Of a stretch of DNA of 64,000 nt, positions 34,275-43,009 are shown piece by piece. The stretch comes from Chloroflexota bacterium (GTDB lineage Bacteria; Chloroflexota; Anaerolineae; 4572-78; J111). The stretch spans positions 1 to 64,000 of the forward strand of contig BOKF01000013.1 of the NCBI GenBank assembly GCA_016860845.1, in the 5' to 3' direction. Below the pieces are notes generated by a model. The model was not told where the DNA came from. It saw nothing but the letters and a program-made list of their open reading frames with translations, and did no database searches. Every line of letters begins with the position of its first letter. Position 1 is the first letter of the stretch. Made by a program: the position numbers and the translations under genes.

Positions 34275-36128
34275 ATGCTAGCAAGACGACCCTGGTGGTC
34301 ACTCATCGTCGTGATGGTAACATTAGTATTTTTAGCGAGTTATGGTAGCGCCCAGCTCGCGCCGAACCCTTCTGAGCAGGCCCAAACCGAAGCCACCGCA
34401 GAAGCTACTGAAGAAGCCGAACCCACCGCAGAAGCCACTGGGGAAGCGATGGCTACGACCGAGGCTCCCGCAGCAGTCGTGCCGGATTGCGCGGACCTGC
34501 CTGCAGCGGTCGCAGCGGCGGCCACTGAGGAAGCAACGGCTGAGTCCGCTGCTGACAGTGGTAGTAAAGTGGTTAGAATCAGCTTTACCCAGGAACCCAG
34601 CGGCTCCTTTAATCCACTCTACAGCCAGCACTGGTTTAGCTGGATTACCACGGCTCTCTGGCTGGAACGTCCCTGGAATTTTGATGAAAATGCGCAGCCC
34701 TGCCTGGTGCACTTGACCGAGATGCCCAACATTGAAAATGGGGGCATTTCTGAGGATGGCCTGACCATGACCTTCAAATTGAAAGACGGCTTGACCTGGT
34801 CGGATGGCGAGCCGTATACCGCCGAGGATTGGATTTTCACCTGGCAGATGGTGATGGATGAAAATAATACCGTTATCACCCGCTATCCGTACGATGAGTT
34901 TGTCGAGGATGTAAGCGCGCCCGATCCTCTGACCGTCGTCGTCAAGCTCAAAGCACCCTTCCCGGCCTGGCAGTCGGTCTTGTTTGTTCAACCCAACGGC
35001 TCGGCAATTTTACCCAAACACATCCTTGAGCCGGTATTTGAGGCAGAGGGCACGCTGGATAATGCCGAGTGGAACCGCGCGCCGACGGTCGGCATTGGCC
35101 CCTTTGTCTTCAAAGAGTGGGAATCCGGCAGTCACTTCTCCTTTACCCGTAATGAAAACTACCACGGTGAACTCGCCAAAGTGGACGAGGTCTTCTTCCG
35201 CATCCTGGCCGACGATGCCGCTCAGAACGCCGCCCTCAAAGCCGGCGACGTGGACATCGGTACCTTTGTCAGTTTTGCCGATATTCCTGATCTGAAAGAA
35301 AACGGCATCAACATCATGAGCGCCTCGTCCGGCTATAACGAAGGCATGTGGTTTAACATGCGCGAAGACAGCGCCCACCCCGCCGTGCTCGACGTCAATG
35401 TCCGTAAGGCTATTGCCCTGGGCTTTGACCGGGAACAGATCACCCAGGATTTGCTCTTTGGCCTGACCCAGCCCAACGTCACTTTCTGGGATGGCTCGGC
35501 CTGGGTCAACCCCGACCTGCAGCCCTATCCGTATGACCCTGAGCAAGCTCAAGAATTATTGGATGAGGCCGGCTGGGTAGATAGCAACGGCGACGGCACC
35601 CGCGACAAGGACGGCGAGGAACTGATACTCCGCTACACCACCACCCCTCGACCCATACGCAAGGACACCCAGGCTGTGGTGCAGCAGCAACTGGCTGAAA
35701 TTGGCATTGGCGTCGAGTTGTTTAACTTTGAAGGTGAAGTCTTTTTTGCCGGTTTTGCCGAGGGAGGTCCTGTCGCCACCGGCGAGACGGACCTTGCTAG
35801 CTGGTCTAACGTGAGCGCCTTCCCTGACCCGAACACCCAGGATTGGCTGTGCAATCAGGTTCCCACCGATGAGAATCCCCCCGGCACCAACTGGTTTATT
35901 TGCGATGAGGAACTGGACGCGCTCTTCCAACAGCAGTCGGTGGAGATTGACGCTGAAATTCGCTTGGATTTAATGTACCAAATTCAGCAGATCATGTATG
36001 ACAAAGTCTATTACATTGGGCTGTGGGGCGATCAAGATCAATGGGCGGTCAACCCGCGCCTGACCGGGATAAAGTTCTCCGGCGTCAACCCCTTCTTCAA
36101 CGCCAACGAATGGGATATTAGCGAGTAG
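34275..36128 (+). CDS. ABC transporter substrate-binding protein, family 5 (peptide/opine type)
   Basis: The 617-residue protein has a signal peptide (about 1-26; SLIVVMVTLVFLASYGSA), no lipobox Cys, and an Ala/Glu/Thr-rich linker to about residue 98. An SBP_bac_5 domain follows: LKDGLTWSDGEPYTAEDWIF, GIGPFVFKEWESG, NVRKAIALGFDREQI and YDPEQAQELLDEAGW. DSNGDGTRDKDGEE resembles an EF-hand-like calcium loop. Two permease genes follow; ATPase genes are missing from the window. The substrate is unknown. The TAG stop lies in a GTAGCA word repeat. Confidence 0.9.
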   Translation: MLARRPWWSLIVVMVTLVFLASYGSAQLAPNPSEQAQTEATAEATEEAEPTAEATGEAMATTEAPAAVVPDCADLPAAVAAAATEEATAESAADSGSKVVRISFTQEPSGSFNPLYSQHWFSWITTALWLERPWNFDENAQPCLVHLTEMPNIENGGISEDGLTMTFKLKDGLTWSDGEPYTAEDWIFTWQMVMDENNTVITRYPYDEFVEDVSAPDPLTVVVKLKAPFPAWQSVLFVQPNGSAILPKHILEPVFEAEGTLDNAEWNRAPTVGIGPFVFKEWESGSHFSFTRNENYHGELAKVDEVFFRILADDAAQNAALKAGDVDIGTFVSFADIPDLKENGINIMSASSGYNEGMWFNMREDSAHPAVLDVNVRKAIALGFDREQITQDLLFGLTQPNVTFWDGSAWVNPDLQPYPYDPEQAQELLDEAGWVDSNGDGTRDKDGEELILRYTTTPRPIRKDTQAVVQQQLAEIGIGVELFNFEGEVFFAGFAEGGPVATGETDLASWSNVSAFPDPNTQDWLCNQVPTDENPPGTNWFICDEELDALFQQQSVEIDAEIRLDLMYQIQQIMYDKVYYIGLWGDQDQWAVNPRLTGIKFSGVNPFFNANEWDISE

Positions 36129-36147
36129 CAAGTAGCAAAGTAGCAGG
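36125..36147. repeat. Word-repeat arm (family C, GTAGCAA)
   Basis: Three tandem copies (GTAGCAAGTAGCAAAGTAGC, then AGG) begin at the stop codon of the binding protein and run into the next element. No inverse arm is present. Confidence 0.7.
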
Positions 36148-36148
36148 T

Positions 36149-36242
36149 CATGTCATTCTGAGGCCGAAGGCCGAAGAATCCCTGGAGCGGTTGTTTATAA
36201 GCCAAGTCGGTGGGGATTCTTCGCTTCGCTCAGAATGACAGG
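36149..36242. repeat. GTCATTTCGA-like long inverted element, variant copy 3
   Basis: Ends TGTCATTCTGAG and CTCAGAATGACA, with internal GAAGAATCCCTGG and TGGGGATTCTTCG. The organisation is the same as in copies 1, 2 and 4, with diverged termini. Confidence 0.8.
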
Positions 36243-36266
36243 GCCTTATCACTGGTGGAGTAACGC

Positions 36267-37298
36267 ATGACCCAATACATCATCCGCCGCCTGTTGCAGG
36301 CAATTCCGTTACTCTTGATTATCACCTTTGTGCTGTTTATATTGACCAGCAACATGGGCGACCCCCTGGCGACGCTGGGGGGCCGCCAGCGCATTCGGGC
36401 GGCCGACCGGGAGCGGCTGATGCGCCAATTTGGCCTGGACCAGCCGGTGCCAGTGCAGTATGTTTACTGGCTTATCGGCAATGATTGGACCCAGATTGAT
36501 AAGGATGGCGACGGTGTGGGCGATGAACCGGGCAAACGCAAAGGGGTGCTGCGCGGTGATTTCGGCCCGTCCCTCGTTACCCGTCGCCCCGCGTTGGACA
36601 TTATTCTGGAACGGCTCCCGAATACCTTATTGCTTATGCTGCCGGCGGAACTCTTGATTATCATCTTTTCGCTGGTAGTGGGCGTTTATTCAGCCCTGCG
36701 GCAATACTCGTTTATTGACAATCTCCTGACCTCCTTCTCTTTTATCGGTTACTCGATGCCGGTTTTCTGGCTGGCCCTCATGCTGATGTATATTTTTGCC
36801 GTCAATTTTAAGGCCTGGGGTCTGCCCTATTTGCCCACCGTCGGCATGTTCGAGCCGGAAGTGGGCAAAACAGTCCAGCAGGTCTTGTGGCACATGGTTT
36901 TGCCGCTGGCCACCTTAACCATCATCAGTGTGGCCGGCTACAGCCGCTATGTCCGGGCCTCGATGCTGGAGGTGATTCACCAGGATTACATCCGCACCGC
37001 CAGGGCCAAAGGGCTGCCAAGGCGGATGATTATTTACGGCCATGCCCTCAAAAATGCTTCCCTGCCCTTAGTCACCATTGTCGGCCTGGATTTGCCGCTG
37101 CTGCTGGCCGGGGCGATTGTGACCGAGAGTATTTTTGCCTGGCCGGGTATGGGCCGTCTTTTTATTGATCACACCGAACGGGCCGATATAGCCGTTATTA
37201 TGGGAATTATGGTCATGATCTCGGTGGCGGTGGTTTTTTTCCAGATTGTGACCGATTTAGTTTATGCCTACCTTGACCCGCGTATTCGTTTGGCTTAG
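36267..37298 (+). CDS. ABC transporter permease, DppB type
   Basis: The 343-residue inner-membrane permease has TM1 near the N-terminus (LLLIITFVLFILTSNM), five further TM segments, and the EAA loop YIRTARAKGLPRRMIIYGHA. TESIFAWPGMGRLFID is the BPD_transp_1 signature. Between TM1 and TM2 is an inserted loop TQIDKDGDGVGDEPGKRKGV with EF-hand-like DxDxDxxxDE spacing, on the extracytoplasmic side by topology. Pairs with the DppC-type gene 20 bases downstream. Confidence 0.93.
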   Translation: MTQYIIRRLLQAIPLLLIITFVLFILTSNMGDPLATLGGRQRIRAADRERLMRQFGLDQPVPVQYVYWLIGNDWTQIDKDGDGVGDEPGKRKGVLRGDFGPSLVTRRPALDIILERLPNTLLLMLPAELLIIIFSLVVGVYSALRQYSFIDNLLTSFSFIGYSMPVFWLALMLMYIFAVNFKAWGLPYLPTVGMFEPEVGKTVQQVLWHMVLPLATLTIISVAGYSRYVRASMLEVIHQDYIRTARAKGLPRRMIIYGHALKNASLPLVTIVGLDLPLLLAGAIVTESIFAWPGMGRLFIDHTERADIAVIMGIMVMISVAVVFFQIVTDLVYAYLDPRIRLA

Positions 37299-37318
37299 GA
37301 GCATTTGAAAGAGTTAGC

Positions 37319-38272
37319 ATGACCACTGTTACCGCCACTTCCTCCGCGGCTCCGCTGAGCCAGGGCGACTTAGCGGCTAAACCTGTTCTCTCGCCGGGGA
37401 AACTGGTCTGGCTGCGCTTTCGCCGCCATAAAATGGCTCTGGCTGGTATTGCCATTTTGATCGTGATCCTTCTGTATATTACCGTGGGATCTATTATTAT
37501 GCCGGAGTCCTACGCCAACTTTAACAATACCAAAATTAAGTTACAGCCGCCCAGCCTGGACCACCCCTTTGGCACCGACAGCGTGGGGCGCGACCTGATG
37601 GCCCGGACGATTTCAGGCGGTCAAATTTCGCTGGTGATTGGGGTGTCGGCCATGCTGGTGGCTTTGGTGCTGGGCACCTTGGTTGGAGCGATAGCCGGTT
37701 ACTACGGCGGCATCATTGACAGCATTCTGATGCGCTTCACCGAAGCTGTTTTCAACATTCCCCAGTTGTTCCTGCTGATTGTCGTGGGTAAATTTTTTGC
37801 CATGGACATTAACACCATCGAGCTTTTTGGCCGGACATTCAGCGGCAGCGTCCTGGTCATCATCATGATTATTGGCTTGACCAGTTGGACCTACCTGGCC
37901 CGTATCGTTCGCGCCCAATTTCTGTCGCTCAAAGAGCGCGATTATATTCAGGCCGCGCGCGCGATTGGCGCCTCAAACCGGCCGATTATCTTCCGTCATA
38001 TTTTGCCCAACAGCCTGGCCCCGATCATCGTCGCCGCCACGCTGGGGGTAGCCTCGGCCATTTTAGCCGAAGCCTATGTCAGCTTTTTGGGATTAGGCGT
38101 GCAAGCGCCGACGGCCAGTTGGGGCAACCTGCTGGTCAGTTCCTACGATCGCCTGCAAACCGCGCCGTGGCTGTGGATTTTTCCGGGCCTGCTCATTACC
38201 CTGACCGTCCTGGCGATCAATTTCGTCGGCGATGGCTTGCGAGATGCGCTGGATCCAAGGACGCAAATTTAA
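37319..38272 (+). CDS. ABC transporter permease, DppC type
   Basis: The 317-residue protein has an N-terminal tail and TM1 (MALAGIAILIVILLYITV), the HPFGTDSVGRDLMAR signature, the EAA loop RDYIQAARAIGASNRPIIFR followed by HILPNSLAPIIV, and six TM helices. It forms the membrane channel with the preceding permease. The usual dppD/dppF ATPase genes do not follow; the next gene is on the other strand, so the ATPases must come from elsewhere. Confidence 0.93.
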   Translation: MTTVTATSSAAPLSQGDLAAKPVLSPGKLVWLRFRRHKMALAGIAILIVILLYITVGSIIMPESYANFNNTKIKLQPPSLDHPFGTDSVGRDLMARTISGGQISLVIGVSAMLVALVLGTLVGAIAGYYGGIIDSILMRFTEAVFNIPQLFLLIVVGKFFAMDINTIELFGRTFSGSVLVIIMIIGLTSWTYLARIVRAQFLSLKERDYIQAARAIGASNRPIIFRHILPNSLAPIIVAATLGVASAILAEAYVSFLGLGVQAPTASWGNLLVSSYDRLQTAPWLWIFPGLLITLTVLAINFVGDGLRDALDPRTQI

Positions 38273-38273
38273 G

Positions 38274-38336
38274 GCGTGATGCGTGAAACGTGATGCGTAA
38301 CTCTTTTACAACTCACGTATCACGCATCACGTTTCA
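38274..38336. repeat. Word-repeat hairpin (family B, second copy)
   Basis: GCGTGATGCGTGAAACGTGA followed by TGCG, then CACGTATCACGCATCACGTT followed by TC. Its right arm encodes the last residues and stop of the convergent minus-strand gene. Confidence 0.85.
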
Positions 38337-39312
38337 AATTTAGGTGCAGTAGTCTGGGTCCATGAGGCCGGTTAACCGCAAACCTCGGCACTTCCCCCGC
38401 TAACACTCGCACCGCCTCTTCTGCGGTTCGCTGGTGGAGCGCCCGGACGCTGGCGGTGGAGTACCAGGCCGCGTGAGGAGTGATCAGTACCTGGGGATGG
38501 TCAAAGAGGGGCTCAGGTGTGACCGGCGGCTCCGTTTCCCACACGTCGAGAGCCAGGCCGCTCAACTGCCCGCTCTCCAGCGCCGCGCGGGCGGCCGGCA
38601 TATCTACCAAATCGGCGCGCGAAACGTTGACCAGCAGCGCCCCCGGCTTCATTTGGGCAAAAGCGGCTTGCGTCAGGAGCGGCTGTCTTCCTGCCTGGCT
38701 GGGCAGGTGCAGCGAAATAATATCTGCCTGGGCCAGTAGATCGGCCAGAGAAACCGGCCCGACTCCCCGCGCTTGAATTTGGTCCGGCGGGATGAACGGA
38801 TCGTACCCCAGCACGTGCAGCCCGAATGCTTTGGCCCGTTGCGCGACTCTGGAGCCAATCCGCCCCATACCGACCAACCCCAGGACGGTCCCTTGCAGGG
38901 GTCGGGGCGTCCCGGCGCAGTCGAAATTCCATCCCCCCTGCCGAACTTCGGCAGTGAGCAGCGGCAGGTTGCGCCAGGCGGCTAAAATCAACAGCATGGT
39001 GTGGTCGGCGACCTCGTCGGCGCAGTAGTCGCCGGCGTTGCAAACTAATATACCCAGTTCCGTCGCCGCCACAACATCAATATGGTCCCAGCCGGTGCTG
39101 CAGGTGATGATCAACTTCAACTCAGGCCGCTGCCGCAGCAGGTCGCCGGGCACGGGCAGCAGGCCCACCAGCAGCGTCTCGGCCTCGCGGCTGGCTTCAA
39201 ACAGTTCTTCCGGCGTGCGGCAGGGCCGGAACGCAAAACTTTTGCCGGCAGCTTCGACAATGTCCCGCTCGATCAGGCCGTCGGAAGATTCATCGGTGCA
39301 AATGATAGTCAT
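38320..39312 (-). CDS. D-2-hydroxyacid dehydrogenase (phosphoglycerate dehydrogenase/CtBP-like)
   Basis: The 330-residue protein is counted from ATG 39312 (MTIICTDESSDGL); the frame opens earlier but that part has no homology. NAD motif GLVGMGRIGSRVAQ, catalytic Arg in VNVSRADLVD, Glu in VWETEPP and His in ITPHAAWYS. TGWDHIDVVAATELGI is typical of the SerA-like group; no ACT domain, so it is unlikely to be a regulated SerA. The C-terminal NLKRDA and stop are formed by the family B repeat. Confidence 0.88.
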   Translation of the reverse strand: MTIICTDESSDGLIERDIVEAAGKSFAFRPCRTPEELFEASREAETLLVGLLPVPGDLLRQRPELKLIITCSTGWDHIDVVAATELGILVCNAGDYCADEVADHTMLLILAAWRNLPLLTAEVRQGGWNFDCAGTPRPLQGTVLGLVGMGRIGSRVAQRAKAFGLHVLGYDPFIPPDQIQARGVGPVSLADLLAQADIISLHLPSQAGRQPLLTQAAFAQMKPGALLVNVSRADLVDMPAARAALESGQLSGLALDVWETEPPVTPEPLFDHPQVLITPHAAWYSTASVRALHQRTAEEAVRVLAGEVPRFAVNRPHGPRLLHLNLKRDA

Positions 39313-39377
39313 AATGTGCTTACCACCTGAAGAAAGCAGGTAACTCAGTAAAGAAAATACAAATCCACCCGGGTTTC

Positions 39378-39407
39378 GGAGTGAAAAAGTGCACTTTTTC
39401 ACTCCGG
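39378..39407. promoter_or_regulatory. Perfect 30-bp palindrome between divergent genes
   Basis: CGGAGTGAAAAAGTG joined without loop to its exact complement CACTTTTTCACTCCG. It lies in the 225-bp divergent gap between the dehydrogenase and aminotransferase genes, a place typical of operators; it could also be a repeat-type hairpin. Confidence 0.6.
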
Positions 39408-39424
39408 CTGTAAACATACCACCA

Positions 39425-39447
39425 ATACCCTTCTCCTGCAAGGGTAT
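39425..39447. promoter_or_regulatory. Second hairpin in the divergent gap
   Basis: ATACCCTT, a 7-nt loop, AAGGGTAT. It lies about 90 bases upstream of the aminotransferase ATG. Part of this motif (GGGTATAC) recurs at 39483. Confidence 0.4.
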
Positions 39448-39537
39448 CCCTTTGAGACGAGCACATCTGATGAAAAATAGCAGGGTATACGAGCATATAA
39501 ATTCCCTGTGTACTGTTTACTATTTTTAAGGAGTCCC

Positions 39538-40677
39538 ATGACTGTTCTGCAAACAACGCAACTCAACATCCCCGCCGGCATGATTGACTTTGGCGTCGGC
39601 CAGCCGTCGCTGTCGTTATTACCCCAGGCTGCGCTGAAGCAGGCCGCCGAGCATCGCCTGAGCCAGGGCGATACGTCGTTCCTGCAATACGGCGCCGAAC
39701 AGGGCGACGGCTATTTCCGGCTCACCCTGGCCCAGTTCCTCAGCCGGCATTACGGCCTGCCGGTCGAAGCCGACCACCTCCTGATTACGTCGGGTGCTTC
39801 CCAGGCGCTCGACCTGATCTGCACCCGCTTCACCCAGCCCGGCGATACCATTTTTGTCGAGGAGCCGACTTATTTCCTGGCGCTGTTGATCTTCCGCGAC
39901 TACCGCCTCAACCTGGTCGGCATTCCCATGGACGACAATGGCCTGATCGTCGAGGCGCTGGAGGAAAAGCTGGCCCAACACCGACCCGTGTTTCTGTATA
40001 CCATCCCGGCGTTTCACAACCCTTCGGCGGCCACGCTCTCAGCCGAGCGCCGCGAGCGGCTGCTCCAGTTGAGTCAAGAACACAATTTCCTCATCGTCGC
40101 CGACGAGGTCTACCAGATGCTCGATTATACCACGTCTCCTCCGCCGCCGCTGGCCGCCCACATTGACACCAACCAGGTCATATCCCTGGGTTCGTTCTCC
40201 AAAATTACGGCCCCTGGCCTGCGCCTGGGCTGGGTCCAGGCAACACCGGCCCGGCTCGACCCGCTGCTTCACGCCGGGCTGCTGGAAAGCGGCGGTGGGC
40301 TTAATCCATTTACCTCGGCGGTGGTGCAGAGTTTGATCGAATTGGGCTTGCAGGATGCCTGTCTGGCTCACTTGAAAGCTGTGTATCATGAACGTTCCTC
40401 TGGCTTAAACGCCGCCTTACGCCGGCAAGTACCAACCCTTTCTTTTGCCGAACCCGGCGGCGGTTTTTTCATCTGGCTGCGGCTGCCGGAGGATTGGAAC
40501 GCCCAGGACATCCTGCTCAAAGCCAGGCGGAATAATGTCAGTTTTCAACCGGGGATCAAGTTCTCCAGCGCCCAGGGGCTGCAAAACTACCTGCGCTTGA
40601 GCTTTGCCTATTATGAAACGGACGAGCTACTGGAAGGCGTTTCCCGGCTGGCTCAGGTGATGAGTAAAGATACATAA
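39538..40677 (+). CDS. PLP-dependent class I/II aminotransferase
   Basis: The 379-residue protein is counted from ATG 39538 (MTVLQTTQLNIPAGMIDFGV), which has AAGGAG 7 bases upstream; the frame opens 30 bases earlier without SD. Motifs: LITSGASQALDLIC, DTIFVEEPTYF, FHNPSAATLS, IVADEVYQML and the PLP Lys in SLGSFSKITAPGLRLGW. It resembles the MocR-related/2-aminoadipate aminotransferase group without the HTH. The substrate is not predictable. It is followed after 20 bases by a creatininase-family gene. Confidence 0.9.
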   Translation: MTVLQTTQLNIPAGMIDFGVGQPSLSLLPQAALKQAAEHRLSQGDTSFLQYGAEQGDGYFRLTLAQFLSRHYGLPVEADHLLITSGASQALDLICTRFTQPGDTIFVEEPTYFLALLIFRDYRLNLVGIPMDDNGLIVEALEEKLAQHRPVFLYTIPAFHNPSAATLSAERRERLLQLSQEHNFLIVADEVYQMLDYTTSPPPPLAAHIDTNQVISLGSFSKITAPGLRLGWVQATPARLDPLLHAGLLESGGGLNPFTSAVVQSLIELGLQDACLAHLKAVYHERSSGLNAALRRQVPTLSFAEPGGGFFIWLRLPEDWNAQDILLKARRNNVSFQPGIKFSSAQGLQNYLRLSFAYYETDELLEGVSRLAQVMSKDT

Positions 40678-40697
40678 ATCCATTACGGAGCGTAAAG

Positions 40698-41528
40698 ATG
40701 AAAACCTGGCGTTACGATCACTTAACCTGGCCGGAGATGAACGAAGCTCTGGCCAGAGACCCCCAGCCGGTGGTGCTGATCCCCTTCGGCGCGGTGGAGG
40801 ACCACGGCCCGCACCTGCCCCTCTCCACCGACAACGACATTCTGGCCGGAATTTTGGAGGAAGCCGGCCGCAGGGCTACCGGCGACATTTTGGTGCTGCC
40901 GACCATCCCCTTTGGCCTGGACGAGCACCACATGGATTTCCCCGGCACGATTGCCGTAGACATTGAAACCTGCCTGGCCTACGTCTCGCAGGTGGCGATT
41001 AGCGTGGCCCGGCACGGCTTCAAGCACATCCTGATTGTCAACGGCCACGGCTCTAACCACAGCATCGCCGACCTGGCCGCGCGGAAATGCGTCATTGTAA
41101 CCGGGGCCAAGTGCGGGGCCATGAGTCCCAACGCGGCCATTGACCCTTCGCTATGCACTGATGTGCTGGAAAAGGGCCGGCGCGGCGGGCCGGGGAGTGT
41201 CAGCCACGCCTGCGAGTACGAAACCGCCATGATGCTGCACTTGCAGCCTGACCTGGTGCAGATGGACAAGGCCGAGCGTGACATCGGCCAGCAGGCGGGC
41301 AAATACTTTAATTGGGACCTGGGCCGGCCCAGCTCGATCATGTGGCAGGATTGGTGGAGCCGCATCAGCCGGGCCGGGGTGGCCGGGGATGCCAGTGTGG
41401 CTACCGCCGAGTTTGGCCGGGAGTTATGGGAAGTGACGGTGGAGCGCTTTATTGAACTGTGCCGCGAGTTTCGCAGTTTTGAGAACCCCCCAAGAGTGGA
41501 TCATCATATGAACAAGCATCCTGAATAG
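40698..41528 (+). CDS. Creatininase family metal-dependent hydrolase
   Basis: The 276-residue protein has the metal-binding FGAVEDHGPHLPLSTDND (Glu, His, Asp) and IVNGHGSNHS, with a distal Glu in CEYETAMML. This is the creatininase/MftE/FAPy-deformylase fold. The aminotransferase is upstream and a cupin converges downstream. The reaction is unknown, but amide or lactam hydrolysis is likely. Its final codons and stop lie in the large inverted repeat at 41516. Confidence 0.88.
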   Translation: MKTWRYDHLTWPEMNEALARDPQPVVLIPFGAVEDHGPHLPLSTDNDILAGILEEAGRRATGDILVLPTIPFGLDEHHMDFPGTIAVDIETCLAYVSQVAISVARHGFKHILIVNGHGSNHSIADLAARKCVIVTGAKCGAMSPNAAIDPSLCTDVLEKGRRGGPGSVSHACEYETAMMLHLQPDLVQMDKAERDIGQQAGKYFNWDLGRPSSIMWQDWWSRISRAGVAGDASVATAEFGRELWEVTVERFIELCREFRSFENPPRVDHHMNKHPE

Positions 41529-41635
41529 CGCGTAACAGAGTGAAGCGCGTATCGAAGGATGCGGCTAGACAGATCTGCCTTCTTTACCGCATCCTTCGAT
41601 ACGACCTCCGCTACGCTTCGGCCTATTCAGGATGC
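41516..41635. repeat. Large nested inverted repeat between convergent genes
   Basis: Outer arms GCATCCTGAATAG (41516-41528) and CTATTCAGGATGC (41623-41635) enclose inner 17-bp arms CGTATCGAAGGATGCGG (41548-41564) and CCGCATCCTTCGATACG (41587-41603). It may act as a bidirectional terminator. It also contributes the creatininase stop codon. Confidence 0.8.
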
Positions 41636-41649
41636 TATTCTTGGACAAC

Positions 41650-42006
41650 TCAAATCCACTGCCCGCCGACGGTGCGCTCGTTCTGAACGTTGCCGGTGTT
41701 AACCGTCGTTTTCGGCTCGATTAACACAACATGCACCTCTTCTTCGGCCACCGGCAGATGCTCGACGCCTTTGGGGATAATCAGCAGCTCCCCCTCTTCC
41801 AGCCACACATCGCAGTCGCGGAACTTGATTAGCAGCCTGCCCTTGACCACCCAAAAGAGTTCGTCCTCGGCCTCGTGATGATGCCAGACAAACTCGCCTT
41901 TGAGCTTGGCCAGCTTGACGTAGGCGTCGTTGAGTTCGCCGGTAATGCGAGGACTCCAATATTCGTTGAATAGATTGAACTTTTGGGCGAGATTGACCTT
42001 ATCCAC
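41650..42006 (-). CDS. Cupin domain protein
   Basis: The 118-residue small single cupin has motif 1 as WHHHEAEDELFWVVKGRL (two or three His plus Glu) and motif 2 as IIPKGVEHLPVAEE. Its metal site looks intact. The N-terminal FNEYWSPRITGELNDAYV is usual in the stand-alone DUF-type cupins. Function is unpredictable. It lies 15 bases behind the deacylase gene on the same strand, so is probably co-transcribed. Confidence 0.88.
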   Translation of the reverse strand: MDKVNLAQKFNLFNEYWSPRITGELNDAYVKLAKLKGEFVWHHHEAEDELFWVVKGRLLIKFRDCDVWLEEGELLIIPKGVEHLPVAEEEVHVVLIEPKTTVNTGNVQNERTVGGQWI

Positions 42007-42021
42007 TCTCTCCTCCTCGCT

Positions 42022-42489
42022 TCACGTCGCCTCGATGACCCTGGCCTTGGTTACGCGGATTAACTCCTGCACGGGCAGTTCCAAATTGACCCCTCGCTTG
42101 CCGGCGCTGACCAGAATCCGCTCCAACTCCAGCGCCGGCTTATCAATATAAACGGCAAAGTTCTTGTGCAGTAAGGCCAGGGCCGAGATGCCGCCGGTTT
42201 GCAGGCCGGTCAGGCGCTCGGCTTCTTTGTGGGGGGCCATCTGCACCTTTTTCTGGCCCACCGAGGCAGCCAGCTTTTTCAAATCCAGCTCGCGGCTCCC
42301 CGCGACCATAACCAGCATAGGCCTGCCTGTGGGCGGCAGCACCACCAAGGTTTTGTAAACCCATTCGTGCGGCAGGCTGAAATAGTCGGCCACGCCATCG
42401 GCGGAATGGATGGAATCGGGGAACTCGCGCACGGTGTAACTAACTTTCTGTTGGTCCAAAATCCGCATAGAGTTGAGTTTTTCAGACAT
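42022..42489 (-). CDS. ybaK: YbaK/EbsC-type Cys-tRNA(Pro) deacylase
   Basis: The 155-residue protein has the YbaK fold: ADYFSLPHEWVYKTLVV (with the catalytic Lys), LVMVAGSRELDLKKLA and GLQTGGISALALLHKNFAVYI. Family members clear mischarged Cys-tRNA(Pro). The GGISPLG loop normally seen reads GGISALALL, a minor change. The cupin gene follows on the same strand. Confidence 0.9.
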   Translation of the reverse strand: MSEKLNSMRILDQQKVSYTVREFPDSIHSADGVADYFSLPHEWVYKTLVVLPPTGRPMLVMVAGSRELDLKKLAASVGQKKVQMAPHKEAERLTGLQTGGISALALLHKNFAVYIDKPALELERILVSAGKRGVNLELPVQELIRVTKARVIEAT

Positions 42490-42526
42490 CCTGGTTTATC
42501 CTGGGAGGTTGGATAGAGGGAAACTT

Positions 42527-42579
42527 GGGGCGTGGGGCGTAGTCCGTTAAATTACGCTCCACGTACCACGCCCTACGCT
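42527..42579. repeat. Word-repeat hairpin (family K, GGGGCGT)
   Basis: The left arm is GGGGCGTGGGGCGTAG. The right arm is ACGCTCCACGTACCACGCCC followed by TACGCT. It lies between the ybaK start and the end of the next minus-strand gene. Confidence 0.7.
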
Positions 42580-42580
42580 T

Positions 42581-42775
42581 CTACTTCTTGCCTGCTTCTT
42601 TCCCCAGCTCTGCCGCGTGTTCCTGCAGATGCTTTTGAATGGCCAGAGCCGCTTCGGCGGAGATGGAGCGCCCGTACAGCGCCGCCAGCTTGCGGAGCAG
42701 TTCATAATCTTTATTTTCGATGTAGGTGACCAAATTTCTTTTTTCTACAGTAAATTTGCCGCCAACTGTGCTCAT
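42581..42775 (-). CDS. Small ribbon-helix-helix-like protein
   Basis: The 64 residues include a short beta segment (KRNLVTYIENK) followed by two predicted helices (DYELLRKLAALYG, SAEAALAIQKHLQEHAAELG). This resembles CopG/Arc-type RHH DNA-binding proteins but is not diagnostic. No toxin partner is adjacent. A real gene is likely from its composition and position; function unknown. Confidence 0.5.
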   Translation of the reverse strand: MSTVGGKFTVEKRNLVTYIENKDYELLRKLAALYGRSISAEAALAIQKHLQEHAAELGKEAGKK

Positions 42776-42939
42776 AAAAGGGTCAACATCCTATCAAGCA
42801 GGGTAAAAGTGACTTTATTATAGCATCGTTTGGGCCAGGTAAGAAACCTGTTGTAAGACAAGTTGACAACCTGTCCTACGCTACCCTTTAGGCTAACTTT
42901 CGCAGAATTCAGTTATGGATTATACTACGCGCAAGGCTG

Positions 42940-42967
42940 GCCCCGTCTTCGGGCGGGGCTTTGCTTT
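42940..42967 (+). terminator. UUCG-capped terminator-like hairpin in the EamA leader
   Basis: GCCCCGTC-TTCG-GGCGGGGC (one G-T wobble, stable UUCG tetraloop) followed by TTTGCTTT. It lies 43 bases before the likely start of the transporter gene and downstream of a TTGACA (42863), so it may attenuate transcription or end a short upstream RNA. Confidence 0.6.
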
Positions 42968-43009
42968 GCCTGGCTGATGATGGGGAAGAGGGGGATCACG
43001 ATATCGTTT

